Shown here piece after piece: positions 54,074 to 62,936 of a stretch of DNA of 64,000 bases (position 1 is its first letter; the number at the start of each line of letters is the position of its first letter). The translations under genes and the position numbers were made by a program. The DNA comes from Microcella sp. (GTDB lineage Bacteria > Actinomycetota > Actinomycetes > Actinomycetales > Microbacteriaceae). The stretch spans positions 682,001-746,000 of the forward strand of contig NZ_JAHHDS010000003.1 of NCBI RefSeq assembly GCF_019739195.1, in the 5' to 3' direction. Below the pieces are notes generated by a model. The model worked only from the letters and a program-made list of their open reading frames with translations. It did no database searches and had not been told where the DNA came from.

Positions 54074-56542
54074 ATGGACAGACTCGCAGACCGCTCGCTC
54101 AGTGCTGCGGCGTTCACCGATGACGCAGCCCTGCCGCTGCCGGCCCGCGCGGGCACGATCATCGTCGGCGGCGGCATCATCGGCTCGAGCATCGCCCTGC
54201 ACCTTGCCGAGGCGGGCGAGACCGACGTGCTGCTGCTCGAGCGCGCCGTGCTGACCAGCGGTACGACCTGGCACGCGGCAGGTCTCGTCGCGGGAGCGCG
54301 CGGAACGACGGCCATGACCGGTCTCTCGTCGTACGGGCTCGGGTTCTACGCCGACCTGCAGCGGCGCTCGGGGGTCGACGTGTCATTCGAGCGGTGCGGG
54401 TCGCTGAGCCTCGCGCGCCACCCCGGCCGCGTCGACGAGCTGCTGTACGCGCGCGATGTCGCCGTGCAGAACGGCATCGACGCTCGAATGGTCGACGCTG
54501 CCGAGGTCGCACGACTCTGGCCGATCGCGACGACCGACGGCGTGCTGGCAGGGCTGCACTTCGCGGACGACGGGCACGTGAACCCTGGCTACGCCGCGCT
54601 CGCGATGGCGAAGCTGGCGCACGAGGCCGGGGCGAGCATCCGCGAGGGCGTCACGGTCACCGCGATCCTGCACGAGGGCGGGCGCGCCACCGGTGTCGAG
54701 ACCGATCAGGGCACAGTGCTCGCCGACCGCGTCGTCATCGCGGGCGGCCTGTGGAGCCGCGACCTCGCTGCCACCGCGAGTGTGCACCTGCCGCTCTATG
54801 CCGCCGAGCACGTGCACGTGCGCTCTGAGCCGATCGAGGGGGCTGTCGCGTCGCTGCCCGTGCTGCGCGACGTCGACCACAGCTACTACGTCCGTCATGA
54901 GGCCGGGCGGCTGCTCGTGGGCGCGTTCGAGCCGAACGGCATCCCGCGCGCGGTGACCGAGATCTCGACAGCGGGATTCGCGACCTTCCCCGACGATTGG
55001 GAGCACTTCGCCCCCGTGCGCACGGCAGCCGAGCGCACCGTGCCCGCGCTCGGCACCGCCGGCTACGACCGCTTCATCACCGCGCCCGAGAGCTTCACGC
55101 CCGACACGTCGTTCTTGCTCGGCGAGACAGCCGAGGTCGAGCAGCTGTTCGTCGCCGCCGGACTCAACTCGCAGGGCATCATCTACGCCCCCGGCATCGG
55201 TCGTGAGCTCGCGCGGTGGATCGTCGCCGGAACCCCGCAGTTCGACTCGGCTTCGGTCGACGTGCAGCGTTTCTCGCGTCACCAGAGCAACCGGCGGTAC
55301 CTGCACGCGCGCACGACCGAGAGTCTCGGGCGGCTCTACGCTATGCACTGGCCGGGCATGCAGTCGGAGACGGCGCGCAACGTGCGGCGCACCCCCCTGC
55401 ACTCCCGGCTCGCCGAGCTGGGCGCGCGCTACGGCGAGATCAACGGCGGCGAGCGTGCGAACTGGTACGGCGGGCCGACCGCGGCCGAGGGGTACAGCTA
55501 CGGCAAACCCGGCTGGTTCGAGCAGGTCGCGGCCGAGCATCGAGCTGCCCGCGAGGGGGTCGCGCTGTTCGATCTGAGCCCGTTCGCGAAGTTCGAGATC
55601 GTGGGGGCGGATGCTCTCGCCGTCGTTCAGCACGCCGCCACGAACGACGTCGATGTGGCCGTGGGGCAGGCCGTCTACACACTGTTCCTCAACCGCAACG
55701 GCGGCATCGAACTCGACGGCACGGTCACCCGCCTCGCCGAAGACCGCTTCCTCGTCGTCACCCCCTCGACGAGCCACCACAAGTCGCTCTGGCTGCTGCG
55801 GCGGGCTGCGCGCGGTCACGCGGCCGTGGTGGTCGACGTGACGGCGGCGCTCGCGACGATCGGAGTGATGGGGCCGCTCAGCCGCAAGCTGCTCTCGCGG
55901 GTGTCGCCCGACGACTGGTCAGACGCCGCGCAGCCCTACACGACGGGCCGCGAGGTCGAAGTGGCCGACGGCTTCGCCTATAGCCTGCGCATCAGCTTCG
56001 TCGGCGAGCTCGGCTACGAGCTCTACCCCTCGGCCGACCTCGCCCTCAACGTCTTTGACGCGCTGTGGGAGGCGGGGCACGACCTGGGCGTGCGCCTCGC
56101 GGGCTATCACGCGCTCGACTCGCTGCGCAGCGAGAAGGGCTATCGGCATCTCGGCCACGACATCGGCGCCGCCGACGACCCCTACTCCGCGGGCCTCGGC
56201 TTCACGGTCGCGCTCGACAAGCCCGGGGGCTTCACGGGCCGCGACGCCGTCGCCGCGCTCGACCCGAAGTCACCGCGGCATCGCACGGTCTACGTCACCC
56301 TCGACGACCCCGAGCCCGTGTTCGTGCACGACGAGACGGTCTTCGCCGACGGCGTCGCGGTCGGGCGGATGACGAGCGGTGCCTATGGCCATACTCTCGG
56401 CCGTGCCGTGGGTATCGCGGCGATCGATCCGACTGTCTCGCTCGACGCGACGTTCACGGTCGAATGCAAGGGCGAGCGCGTGCCCGCGACGGTCTCTCGC
56501 CGACCGTTCTACGACCCGCGCGGCGAGCGGTTGCGCGGCTGA
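54074..56542 (+). CDS. FAD-dependent dimethylglycine/sarcosine dehydrogenase-like protein
   Basis: The 822-residue protein has an FAD domain (IIVGGGIIGSSIALHLAEAG) with SGTTWHAAG, whose His67 matches the covalent flavin-linking histidine of dimethylglycine dehydrogenase, and a C-terminal GcvT-like half (residues about 450-820) with GLGFTVALDKPGGFTGRD. Enzymes of this type demethylate glycine derivatives and pass the one-carbon unit to tetrahydrofolate. It stands alone rather than with the gcv operon. The ATG has a GGAGG ribosome site 9 nt upstream. Confidence 0.9.
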   Translation: MDRLADRSLSAAAFTDDAALPLPARAGTIIVGGGIIGSSIALHLAEAGETDVLLLERAVLTSGTTWHAAGLVAGARGTTAMTGLSSYGLGFYADLQRRSGVDVSFERCGSLSLARHPGRVDELLYARDVAVQNGIDARMVDAAEVARLWPIATTDGVLAGLHFADDGHVNPGYAALAMAKLAHEAGASIREGVTVTAILHEGGRATGVETDQGTVLADRVVIAGGLWSRDLAATASVHLPLYAAEHVHVRSEPIEGAVASLPVLRDVDHSYYVRHEAGRLLVGAFEPNGIPRAVTEISTAGFATFPDDWEHFAPVRTAAERTVPALGTAGYDRFITAPESFTPDTSFLLGETAEVEQLFVAAGLNSQGIIYAPGIGRELARWIVAGTPQFDSASVDVQRFSRHQSNRRYLHARTTESLGRLYAMHWPGMQSETARNVRRTPLHSRLAELGARYGEINGGERANWYGGPTAAEGYSYGKPGWFEQVAAEHRAAREGVALFDLSPFAKFEIVGADALAVVQHAATNDVDVAVGQAVYTLFLNRNGGIELDGTVTRLAEDRFLVVTPSTSHHKSLWLLRRAARGHAAVVVDVTAALATIGVMGPLSRKLLSRVSPDDWSDAAQPYTTGREVEVADGFAYSLRISFVGELGYELYPSADLALNVFDALWEAGHDLGVRLAGYHALDSLRSEKGYRHLGHDIGAADDPYSAGLGFTVALDKPGGFTGRDAVAALDPKSPRHRTVYVTLDDPEPVFVHDETVFADGVAVGRMTSGAYGHTLGRAVGIAAIDPTVSLDATFTVECKGERVPATVSRRPFYDPRGERLRG

Positions 56543-56557
56543 GGCGCGCGGTGGGCG

Positions 56558-57319
56558 TCAGTCGATGCCCGCGAGGCGCTCGAGCGCGGCCTGCAGAATC
56601 ACCTGGGCGGGGTGGGCGATGACGTGATGGTTGAGGTAGACGCCCTCGAGCCACGTCACCACCTCGGTGGCCGGCATTCCGACGGCGTTCCAGTCGATGC
56701 CCGGCTCTGCCGCTGTGCGCGGTGCGTCGGTGCGCGGATCGAGCCAGGCGCGCGCGATACGGATGCTCGGCTCTACCCCCAGCGGATCCCAGAGCAGTTC
56801 GATGGGATGGTGATCACCGTCGATGTGCTCGTGCTCGACGCTGCCGCTGCCGAGCCACGGCAGAAGCATGAGCTCGCCCTCGAGCTCGACCTCGATGATC
56901 TCGAGTGGAACCGGCCCGGTCTCGCGTGCGAACACGCGCAGGCCTGCCGCATGCCACTCGGCAGCCTCTTCGGCATCGGCCAGCAGGTCGGGCACCACGG
57001 GTAGCGCTCGGGCCGCGAACTGCCGCGCCCACTCGAGAAGTGCGGCGGTCTGCTCGCGCTTCCACGGGCTGCGGTCGGTGTCGTCACCGCGCGCGGTGTG
57101 GAAGTGGTGCTCGACGCGGTCGTCGCTCACGTCGATGTGCAGCTGCCCGGTGGGAAAGTGCACGAACAGGCTCACGATGCCGGTCTCGTCGTCGACGTCG
57201 GCGTCGAGCTCGGGTCGCCCGAGACCGCGCGGAAGCGGCGGCAGGGTGCCGATGCCGTCGCCCAGGTCGAGCACGGCCCGGAACGTCTGGTTGGGCAGTC
57301 TCAGGGTGGGGTCGGTCAC
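56558..57319 (-). CDS. Unknown conserved-looking protein
   Basis: The 253-residue acidic protein starts TDPTLRLPNQTFRAVLDLGDG and has an EHEHIDGDHHPIELLWDPLG segment and a C-terminal NHHVIAHPAQVILQAALERL. No domain is recognised and no signal or membrane segment is present. The start is GTG 57319, 6 nt from -10 box TAGGGT (57326-57331). It is convergent with the oxidoreductase, 15 nt apart. Confidence 0.7.
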   Translation of the reverse strand: MTDPTLRLPNQTFRAVLDLGDGIGTLPPLPRGLGRPELDADVDDETGIVSLFVHFPTGQLHIDVSDDRVEHHFHTARGDDTDRSPWKREQTAALLEWARQFAARALPVVPDLLADAEEAAEWHAAGLRVFARETGPVPLEIIEVELEGELMLLPWLGSGSVEHEHIDGDHHPIELLWDPLGVEPSIRIARAWLDPRTDAPRTAAEPGIDWNAVGMPATEVVTWLEGVYLNHHVIAHPAQVILQAALERLAGID

Positions 57320-57350
57320 CGCAACACCCTACGGCTTGGGCCGACTGGTT

Positions 57351-57395
57351 TTCAGCCGAGCGGGGTTCAACCGAGCGGGGTTCAGCCGATGAGGC
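57351..57395. repeat. 15-bp tandem repeat at the stop of the DUF1761 gene
   Basis: Two units of TTCAGCCGAGCGGGG type (57351-57365, 57366-57380, one difference) precede a third diverged unit (57381-57395) that includes the TGA of the DUF1761 gene. It looks like slippage duplication of the stop region. Confidence 0.7.
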
Positions 57396-57807
57396 CGACG
57401 ACGAGGCCCGCGAGGGTGAGGCCGACGATGTCGCCGCCGACTTCGATCGCCCAGACCTTGAAGCCGTCGCCGCCGAAGAGGCGGTGCGACAGCGAGCTCG
57501 CGGCGGCGAATCCGACGCCGACGAGGAGTCCGGCGAGCGCGCCGCCGAGCGGACCGAGGGGGCCCTGCACCTCAGCGACGAACCACATGACACTCGCGAG
57601 CGCGATGACCTGCACCAGCGCGCCGACGGCCGTCAGGCTGAAGAGAAGCGCAGGCCCATGCAGGCCGGGAGGGCTCTCGGGGTCGTGGCCTTTGGCGCGC
57701 ATCCACGCCGGATAGAAGGTCTTGGGTCCGAACCAGATGGCGCCCGAGATGAAGTAGACGGCGAAGCCGGCGAGCACGCCGAGCCAGTTGAGCTCAAGAA
57801 GGAACAT
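57382..57807 (-). CDS. DUF1761 family membrane protein
   Basis: The 141-residue protein has four hydrophobic segments and the DUF1761 pattern: AVYFISGAIWFGPKTFYPAWM near 16-36 and GFAAASSLSHRLFGG. Function unknown. The ATG at 57807 is placed by -10 box TAGCGT (57815-57820) 7 nt upstream. Confidence 0.88.
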   Translation of the reverse strand: MFLLELNWLGVLAGFAVYFISGAIWFGPKTFYPAWMRAKGHDPESPPGLHGPALLFSLTAVGALVQVIALASVMWFVAEVQGPLGPLGGALAGLLVGVGFAAASSLSHRLFGGDGFKVWAIEVGGDIVGLTLAGLVVGLIG

Positions 57808-57896
57808 GCGCGAGACGCTACTCGCGTGCACGGGCCCGCGTCTACGGCAGCGGGCGGGGCGCGCGGGGCGACGGGCGGGATCCCGCGTCGACGCAA

Positions 57897-57930
57897 TGTG
57901 CCGTTCGCGGCACATGCCGCCATCGGCACA
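57897..57930. repeat. Tandem-dyad intergenic repeat, copy C
   Basis: TGTGCC-N6-GGCA-CA-TGCC-N6-GGCACA, in the divergent gap between the DUF1761 gene and the acyltransferase. The left dyad could form a TGTGCCG/CGGCACA hairpin with a four-base loop. Confidence 0.8.
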
Positions 57931-57973
57931 CACCGAGGACCCCACAATGCTCGCCGCGACCTATTGTTGACCT

Positions 57974-58549
57974 GTGTTCATTCGACGCATTGTGGCCCGA
58001 ATCTTCTGGACGTTCAGCCGGTGGAAGCTGGTCTCCGAGCCCGCTCCCGATCGGCCCACGGTGCTGGTCGGGGCGCCGCACACGTCGAACTGGGATTTCG
58101 TGTTCATGCTCGCCATCGCGTGGCGGCTCGACATGCACTTTCGCTGGCTGGGCAAGAAGAGCCTCTTCCGCGGGTGGCGGGGGCCGATCATGCGGCGACT
58201 CGGGGGCATCCCGGTCGATCGCGAGGCACCGAGCGCTGTCGTCGGCGAGGTGCTCGAGCGCATCCGCTCGGGCGACGTATTCGGCCTCGTCGTCACCCCC
58301 GATGGCACGCGCAAGGGGCACAGCTACTGGAAGTCGGGCTTCTACCGCATCGCGCGCGAGGCAGGGCTGCCACTGACGCTCGGCTACGTCGACCGCACGA
58401 CGATGACGACCGGCCTGGGGCCGACCATCGAACTGACGGGGGATGTCGCTGCCGACATGACCGTCATCCGCGCGTTCTACGCCGACAAGTCGGGCGTCGA
58501 ACCCGAGCACCGCGTCGAGCCGCGCCTGCGCGAAGAGCTCGCGAGCTAA
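57974..58549 (+). CDS. PlsC-like glycerol acyltransferase family protein
   Basis: The 191-residue protein is a short acyltransferase: HTSNWD matches the catalytic HxxxxD, with GGIPVDRE and TPDGTRKG as later blocks. It is smaller than the PlsC at 8369 and has no clear membrane segment, so the acceptor may differ. The start is GTG 57974, 6 nt from -10 box TATTGT (57962-57967). Confidence 0.9.
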   Translation: MFIRRIVARIFWTFSRWKLVSEPAPDRPTVLVGAPHTSNWDFVFMLAIAWRLDMHFRWLGKKSLFRGWRGPIMRRLGGIPVDREAPSAVVGEVLERIRSGDVFGLVVTPDGTRKGHSYWKSGFYRIAREAGLPLTLGYVDRTTMTTGLGPTIELTGDVAADMTVIRAFYADKSGVEPEHRVEPRLREELAS

Positions 58550-58565
58550 GCCGCCTCCTCGCCAC

Positions 58566-58988
58566 GTGGGTTTTCTCCTCGAATTCTTCTTGGGAACGCT
58601 GTTCGGTTTCTTCGCCGACCTGTTCTGGTGGCTGATTCCCGACGAGATCCAGCGCCGCAACGATCGCAAGCGGCTGCTCGAGGGTGAGGTGCGATGCGCC
58701 ATCCGCGCGGGGAAGGGGCGGGTGCTCAACATCGGTACCGAGTGGAGCGTCGGTATCGCTCAGGTTTCGCCTGGGTTGCTGCACTTCACACCTGCGATCG
58801 GCATCGTCGGCTCGCGCGAGGTGCGGGTGCTCGGCATCCGTGACCGCGACAGGTCGATCGCGCCGAGTCCGCTCGAGCGACCGGTCGGCGATTGGCTCGA
58901 CTTCATCGTGACGACGGCAGCCGGAGAGCTCGTTGTCAGGTTTCCCCTCGAGGTGGGAGATGCCGCTGCGGTGATGGTCAGGCCGTAG
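58566..58988 (+). CDS. Small membrane-anchored protein, unknown
   Basis: The 140-residue protein has an N-terminal hydrophobic segment (about 3-24) and a basic stretch, then a beta-rich domain with GIVGSREVRVLGIRDRD. A PH-like or DUF2550-like membrane-associated fold is possible but not certain. It starts at GTG 58566, 16 nt after the acyltransferase; no clear ribosome site is visible. Confidence 0.6.
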   Translation: MGFLLEFFLGTLFGFFADLFWWLIPDEIQRRNDRKRLLEGEVRCAIRAGKGRVLNIGTEWSVGIAQVSPGLLHFTPAIGIVGSREVRVLGIRDRDRSIAPSPLERPVGDWLDFIVTTAAGELVVRFPLEVGDAAAVMVRP

Positions 58989-59080
58989 TCGCCGCGAACC
59001 TCCTCCACAGCGCCAGGCACAAGCGGGCGAGGCAAGCGTGGCTTGTCACACATGTCATACACTTGCAGTGGGAGGCCATC

Positions 59081-59287
59081 ATGCTGTCCGTGCGACTCAC
59101 TGCAGAACAAGATGCGATGCTCGAGCGGCTCGCCCGTGAAACGGGGCGCAGCAAGAGCTACTACGTCAAGCGCGCTCTCGACGACTTCCTTGCCGACCGC
59201 GCCGATTACCTGCTCGCGATCGCGGCCCTCGAGCGCGAGGAGCCTCGGTACTCGGCCGCCGAGGTGAGGCGCGAACTTGGCCTCTGA
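59081..59287 (+). CDS. RelB/ribbon-helix-helix antitoxin
   Basis: The 68-residue protein has a ribbon-helix-helix start (LSVRLTAEQDAMLERLARETGRSKSYYVKRAL) and a C-terminal tail that would wrap the toxin. The ATG follows GGGAGG by 5 nt. A direct repeat TGTCA-N4-TGTCA upstream (near 59044-59057) could be its own operator. The toxin gene overlaps its end. Confidence 0.9.
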   Translation: MLSVRLTAEQDAMLERLARETGRSKSYYVKRALDDFLADRADYLLAIAALEREEPRYSAAEVRRELGL

Positions 59288-59543
59288 GGTCGAGTACACG
59301 GCCACAGCACTTCGTCAGCTCCGGAAGCTCGACCGACCGATCGCCCGCAGAATCGTCGACTACCTCGATGAGGTGGCTCAACTCGACGACCCGCGCTCGC
59401 GCGGCAAGGCCCTCGTCGGCGATCGTGCCGGCGTGTGGCGGTACCGGGTCGGGGACTACCGCATTCTCTGCGAACTGCGGGATGCGGAGCTCGTGATCCT
59501 CGCACTCGCCGTGGGCCACCGGAGCGATGTGTACGACGCGTGA
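59277..59543 (+). CDS. RelE/ParE-type toxin
   Basis: The 88-residue protein has the RelE fold signatures: YTATALRQLRKLDRPIARRI, GKALVGDRAGVWRYRVGDYRILCEL and HRSDVYD. RelE toxins cut mRNA at the ribosome. The start is TTG at 59277, 11 nt inside the antitoxin gene, so translation is coupled and toxin output kept low. Confidence 0.9.
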   Translation: MASEVEYTATALRQLRKLDRPIARRIVDYLDEVAQLDDPRSRGKALVGDRAGVWRYRVGDYRILCELRDAELVILALAVGHRSDVYDA

Positions 59544-59595
59544 GGGAACGCCATCGAAGCGATCGCGAAGGCTCAACAGCGTCTACACGTTGAAG

Positions 59596-59618
59596 CGGAA
59601 CTCGACCACGTCGCCGTC
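59596..59618 (-). repeat. 23-bp direct repeat, copy 1 with the native ychF 3' tail
   Basis: The minus strand reads, in frame, DGDVVEFRFNV and then a TAG, which is the usual C-terminal end of YchF. The 23-bp core is identical to 59982-60004 within ychF. The copy stands alone, not connected to a YchF gene. Confidence 0.85.
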
Positions 59619-59946
59619 AATCACCAGTGTTCGGTCCGCTTGTCTGACGATCAAGCGACCGGCCTCTCGCCCGTCTGACCAACAGAACCAACGAACTCAT
59701 CGATCCCAGAGCGCCAATAGAGATGAGCAGAACGTTCACTGAGAACAAGAGCCACATCGGCACTCCGTCACCCCAGCGACCGCCTCCACCCGTCAAGGCG
59801 TTCCAGTCCCCTCCGGTTGACTCCAGCGTGTGAACCAACATGAACGGAGACACCGCAAGGAGGAGCGTGAACGCAAGCCCCCACAGGATCTCGTGCGCGA
59901 GAGAGGGCTGCCGATCCTTCGATGCGATATCGGACGGCGCTTGCAT
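59617..59946 (-). CDS. Small two-TM membrane protein on an inserted segment
   Basis: The 109-residue protein has hydrophobic segments near 20-42 (EILWGLAFTLLLAVSPFMLV) and 65-88 (WLLFSVNVLLISIGALGSM) and a basic tail. No family is recognised. It begins 7 nt after the ychF stop and its TGA overlaps the distal repeat. The segment has about 60 percent GC by hand count (59641-59940), lower than the surrounding genes, suggesting acquisition. Confidence 0.7.
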   Translation of the reverse strand: MQAPSDIASKDRQPSLAHEILWGLAFTLLLAVSPFMLVHTLESTGGDWNALTGGGGRWGDGVPMWLLFSVNVLLISIGALGSMSSLVLLVRRARGRSLDRQTSGPNTGD

Positions 59947-59981
59947 TGAAACGCTACTTCTGCCCAGATGTTGCTTGGAAC
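59619..59981. mobile_element. Probable small insertion at the ychF 3' end
   Basis: The 363 bp between the two 23-bp cores splits the conserved C-terminus of YchF: the gene now ends RFQATSGQK while the native ending FRFNV lies beyond the insert. This is the layout left by site-specific recombination at a gene end (attL/attR-like). It carries one membrane-protein gene and no integrase. Confidence 0.55.
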
Positions 59982-61042
59982 CGGAACTCGACCACGTCGC
60001 CGTCTTGCATGACGTAGTCCTTGCCCTCGATGCGAGCCTTGCCCTTGGATCGGGCCTCGGCGACCGAGCCGCACTCGACGAGATCGTCGAAGCCGATGAC
60101 TTCGGCCTTGATGAAGCCCTTCTCGAAGTCGGTGTGGATGACGCCCGCAGCCTGGGGAGCCTTCCAGCCCTTGCCGATCGTCCAGGCGCGCGACTCTTTC
60201 GGGCCGGCCGTGAGGTAGGTCTGCAGCCCGAGGGTGTCGAAGCCGATTCGGGCGAGCTGGTTGAGCCCGCTCTCGGTCTGGCCGGTAGACGCCAAAAGTT
60301 CGGCGGCGTCGTCGGCGTCCATGCCGATCAGTTCGCTCTCGATCTTCGCGTCTAAGAACACTGCCTTGGCGGGCGCGACGAGCGCGGCGAGTTCATCCAT
60401 GCGCGCAGCGTCGCCGAGCACGCCCTCGTCGACGTTGAACACGTAGATGAAGGGCTTCGCGCTGAGGAGGCCGAGCTCGCGGATCGGCGCGGCGTCGAAG
60501 CCGGCGGAAGACAGGGTGGTGCCGGCGGAGAGCAGCGTGTGAGCATCCGTCGCCGCCTGCAGCACCGAGGGGTCGAGCTTCTTGCCCTTGACCTCTTTTT
60601 CGTAGCGCGGAATCGCCTTCTCGAGCGTCTGCAGGTCGGCGAGCATGAGCTCGGTGTTGATGGTCTCCATGTCGCTGGCGGGGTCGACGGCTCCGGCGAC
60701 GTGCACGACATCGCTGTCGGTGAAGGCACGCACGACCTGCGCGATCGCGTCGGACTCGCGGATGTTCGCCAAGAACTGGTTGCCGAGGCCCTCGCCCTCG
60801 CTCGCGCCCTTGACGATGCCCGCGATGTCGACGAACGACACGGCGGCGGGCAGGATGCGCTCGCTGCCGAAGATCTCGGCGAGCACCTTCAGGCGCTCAT
60901 CGGGCAGTTCGACGACCCCGACGTTGGGCTCGATCGTGGCGAACGGGTAGTTCGCCGCGAGCACGTCGTTCTCGGTGAGCGCGTTGAAGAGGGTGGACTT
61001 GCCGACGTTGGGCAGGCCGACGATGCCGATAGTGAGAGCCAC
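59954..61042 (-). CDS. ychF: Redox-regulated ATPase YchF
   Basis: The 362-residue Obg-family P-loop protein has GLPNVGKSTLFNAL, NYPFATIEPN and DIAGIVKGASEGEGLGNQFL; it prefers ATP and binds ribosomes. The TGS domain is intact up to DGDVVEFRF. The last seven residues (QATSGQK) are not the usual FNV ending and were supplied by an insertion (see 59619). The start is GTG 61042 with -10 box TAGGCT 8 nt upstream. Confidence 0.96.
   Translation of the reverse strand: MALTIGIVGLPNVGKSTLFNALTENDVLAANYPFATIEPNVGVVELPDERLKVLAEIFGSERILPAAVSFVDIAGIVKGASEGEGLGNQFLANIRESDAIAQVVRAFTDSDVVHVAGAVDPASDMETINTELMLADLQTLEKAIPRYEKEVKGKKLDPSVLQAATDAHTLLSAGTTLSSAGFDAAPIRELGLLSAKPFIYVFNVDEGVLGDAARMDELAALVAPAKAVFLDAKIESELIGMDADDAAELLASTGQTESGLNQLARIGFDTLGLQTYLTAGPKESRAWTIGKGWKAPQAAGVIHTDFEKGFIKAEVIGFDDLVECGSVAEARSKGKARIEGKDYVMQDGDVVEFRFQATSGQK
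59982..60004 (-). repeat. 23-bp direct repeat, copy 2 inside ychF
   Basis: Core CGGAACTCGACCACG...GTC, encoding DGDVVEFR in ychF, identical to 59596-59618. The distance between copies is 386 bp. Confidence 0.85.
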
Positions 61043-61087
61043 GGGGGTCAAGCCTACCGGCGCCGGGTGCGCGGCTAGCGTGGGGGC

Positions 61088-62905
61088 ATGAGCCTCTTCA
61101 CCCCCGCGCCCGCCGACCGCACCCGCCCCGAGCTGCGCGGAACCTTTGGCATGGCGGCGAGCACGCACTGGCTCGCGACGGCGACGGCGCAGTCGGTGCT
61201 CGAGCGGGGCGGCACCGCAGTTGACGCCGCTGTGGCCGCGGCCTTCGTGCTGCACGTCGTCGAGCCACACCTCAACGGCCCGGGCGGAGACCTGACGGCG
61301 ATCGTGGCGCCCGCGGGAGAGCATCCGTTCGTGCTGGCCGGGCAGGGCGCCGCACCCGCCGCTGCGACCATCGAGCACTATCGCGGGCTCGGGCTCGACG
61401 AGGTTCCGGGGGCGGGGCCGCTCGCCGCCGCTGTGCCCGGCTCGGTCGTCGCCTGGTTGCACCTACTCGCCACGCGCGGCACCTGGGAGCTCGCCGACGT
61501 GCTCGCCCCGGCCCTCGACTATGCGCGCGACGGGCACCCCGTGCACGCGAACGTCGTGCGGACGATCACGGCGGTCGCGCCGTTGTTCGAGCAGCACTGG
61601 CCGACGTCGGCGGCGCAGTGGATGCCCTCCGGGCGCATCCCGGAGCCCGGCGACATGATCACCAACGAGCCGTGGGCGCAGCTGCTCGCGCGGCTGTCGG
61701 CCGCGGGTGAGTCGACCGGCACCCGGGAGTCGCGCGTGCACGCGGCCGTCGCGCTGTGGAACGAGGTGGTGGGTGCTGAGGTCGAAAAGTTCGTGCAGAC
61801 TCCGGTGCAGCACTCGATCGGTGGCGCGCTGGCGGGCGTGCTCACGACCGCTGACCTCGACGCGTACTCTCCCGCCGAGGAGGCGCCGGCGTCGCTCACC
61901 TTCCGCGGAGTCGAGGTGCTCAAGGCCGGGCTCTGGACTCAGGGGCCCGCCCTGCTGCAGTCGCTCGCCATTCTCGACGCGGCTGCCGCGGCGCACGGAG
62001 ACGACGTGCTCGACCCCTCCACGGCGCTCGGCGTGCACACGATCACCGAGGCGCTCAAGCTCGCGCTCGCCGACCGCGACGCCTGGTTCGCCGACCCCGC
62101 CGTGATCGATGACACGAATGCGCTGCTCGCCGACCTGCTGGCCCCTGCGTACGCGGCCGAGCGCGCCGCACTCATCGGCCAGACCGCATCGCGCGAGGTG
62201 CGCCCCGGCCACCCCGGCGGGCGCGAGCCGTGGATGCCACCTGTTCGCCTCGCCGGCACCGCCGCGGCCACGCTACCCGGCTCGGGCGAGCCCACGCTCG
62301 ACCGCGCGGGCCGCCAGCGCGGCGACACCTGCCACCTCGATGTCGTCGACCGCCACGGCACGACGATCTCGGCGACGCCCTCGGGCGGTTGGCTGCAGTC
62401 GTCGCCGACGATCCCCTCGCTCGGCTTCTGCCTCGGCACGCGGTTGCAGATGACGTGGCTGGATGCCGACTCTCCCTCGGCGCTGAGCCCGGGCATCCGC
62501 CCCCGCAGCACGCTGTCACCGACGATGTTGATGCGCGACGGGCGTGTGGTCGAGGCGCTCGGCACTCCGGGTGGCGACCAGCAGGACCAGTGGCAGCTGC
62601 TCTACCTGCTGCGCCGCATCGTCGGCGGCTATGAGCCGCAGCAGGCGATCGACGCCCCGATGTTCCACACGGATGCGATGGTGGCGTCGTTCGAGCCGCG
62701 CACGGTGCAGCCGGCGTCGCTCACGGTCGAGTCGCGGCTCGGCGACGAGGTGATCGACGAGCTGCGGGCCCGCGGGCACGAGGTGACGGTCATGGGCCCG
62801 TGGAGCCTCGGCCGCCTCAGCTGCGTCGGCATCGAGCACGACCGCGGGTGGATGTTCGCCGCGGCCAATTCGCGCGGCAACCAGGGCTACGCCGCAGGTC
62901 GCTGA
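61088..62905 (+). CDS. Gamma-glutamyltransferase family protein
   Basis: The 605-residue protein matches the GGT Ntn-hydrolase family: HWLATATAQSVLERGGTAVDAAVAAAF and EPHLNGPGGD near the start, and the small-subunit start at GDTCHLDVVD, where Thr would be the nucleophile released by self-cleavage (usually TTH). FxxAAANSRGNQGYAAGR closes it. There is no signal peptide, so it may act inside the cell on gamma-glutamyl or acyl-amide substrates. The ATG is 6 nt from -10 box TAGCGT (61076-61081). Confidence 0.88.
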   Translation: MSLFTPAPADRTRPELRGTFGMAASTHWLATATAQSVLERGGTAVDAAVAAAFVLHVVEPHLNGPGGDLTAIVAPAGEHPFVLAGQGAAPAAATIEHYRGLGLDEVPGAGPLAAAVPGSVVAWLHLLATRGTWELADVLAPALDYARDGHPVHANVVRTITAVAPLFEQHWPTSAAQWMPSGRIPEPGDMITNEPWAQLLARLSAAGESTGTRESRVHAAVALWNEVVGAEVEKFVQTPVQHSIGGALAGVLTTADLDAYSPAEEAPASLTFRGVEVLKAGLWTQGPALLQSLAILDAAAAAHGDDVLDPSTALGVHTITEALKLALADRDAWFADPAVIDDTNALLADLLAPAYAAERAALIGQTASREVRPGHPGGREPWMPPVRLAGTAAATLPGSGEPTLDRAGRQRGDTCHLDVVDRHGTTISATPSGGWLQSSPTIPSLGFCLGTRLQMTWLDADSPSALSPGIRPRSTLSPTMLMRDGRVVEALGTPGGDQQDQWQLLYLLRRIVGGYEPQQAIDAPMFHTDAMVASFEPRTVQPASLTVESRLGDEVIDELRARGHEVTVMGPWSLGRLSCVGIEHDRGWMFAAANSRGNQGYAAGR

Positions 62906-62936
62906 ACTTCTCGAGGCTATAGGTATGATGTAACGC

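Noticed and set aside
57351-57395. Tandem 15-bp units as a possible CRISPR or regulatory array
   Set aside because: Only two to three adjoining units without spacers; best explained by slippage at the stop region.
59081-59618. Toxin-antitoxin pair as part of the insertion at ychF
   Set aside because: The pair lies outside the two 23-bp repeats, so on present evidence it belongs to a separate event; no third core copy was seen to its left.
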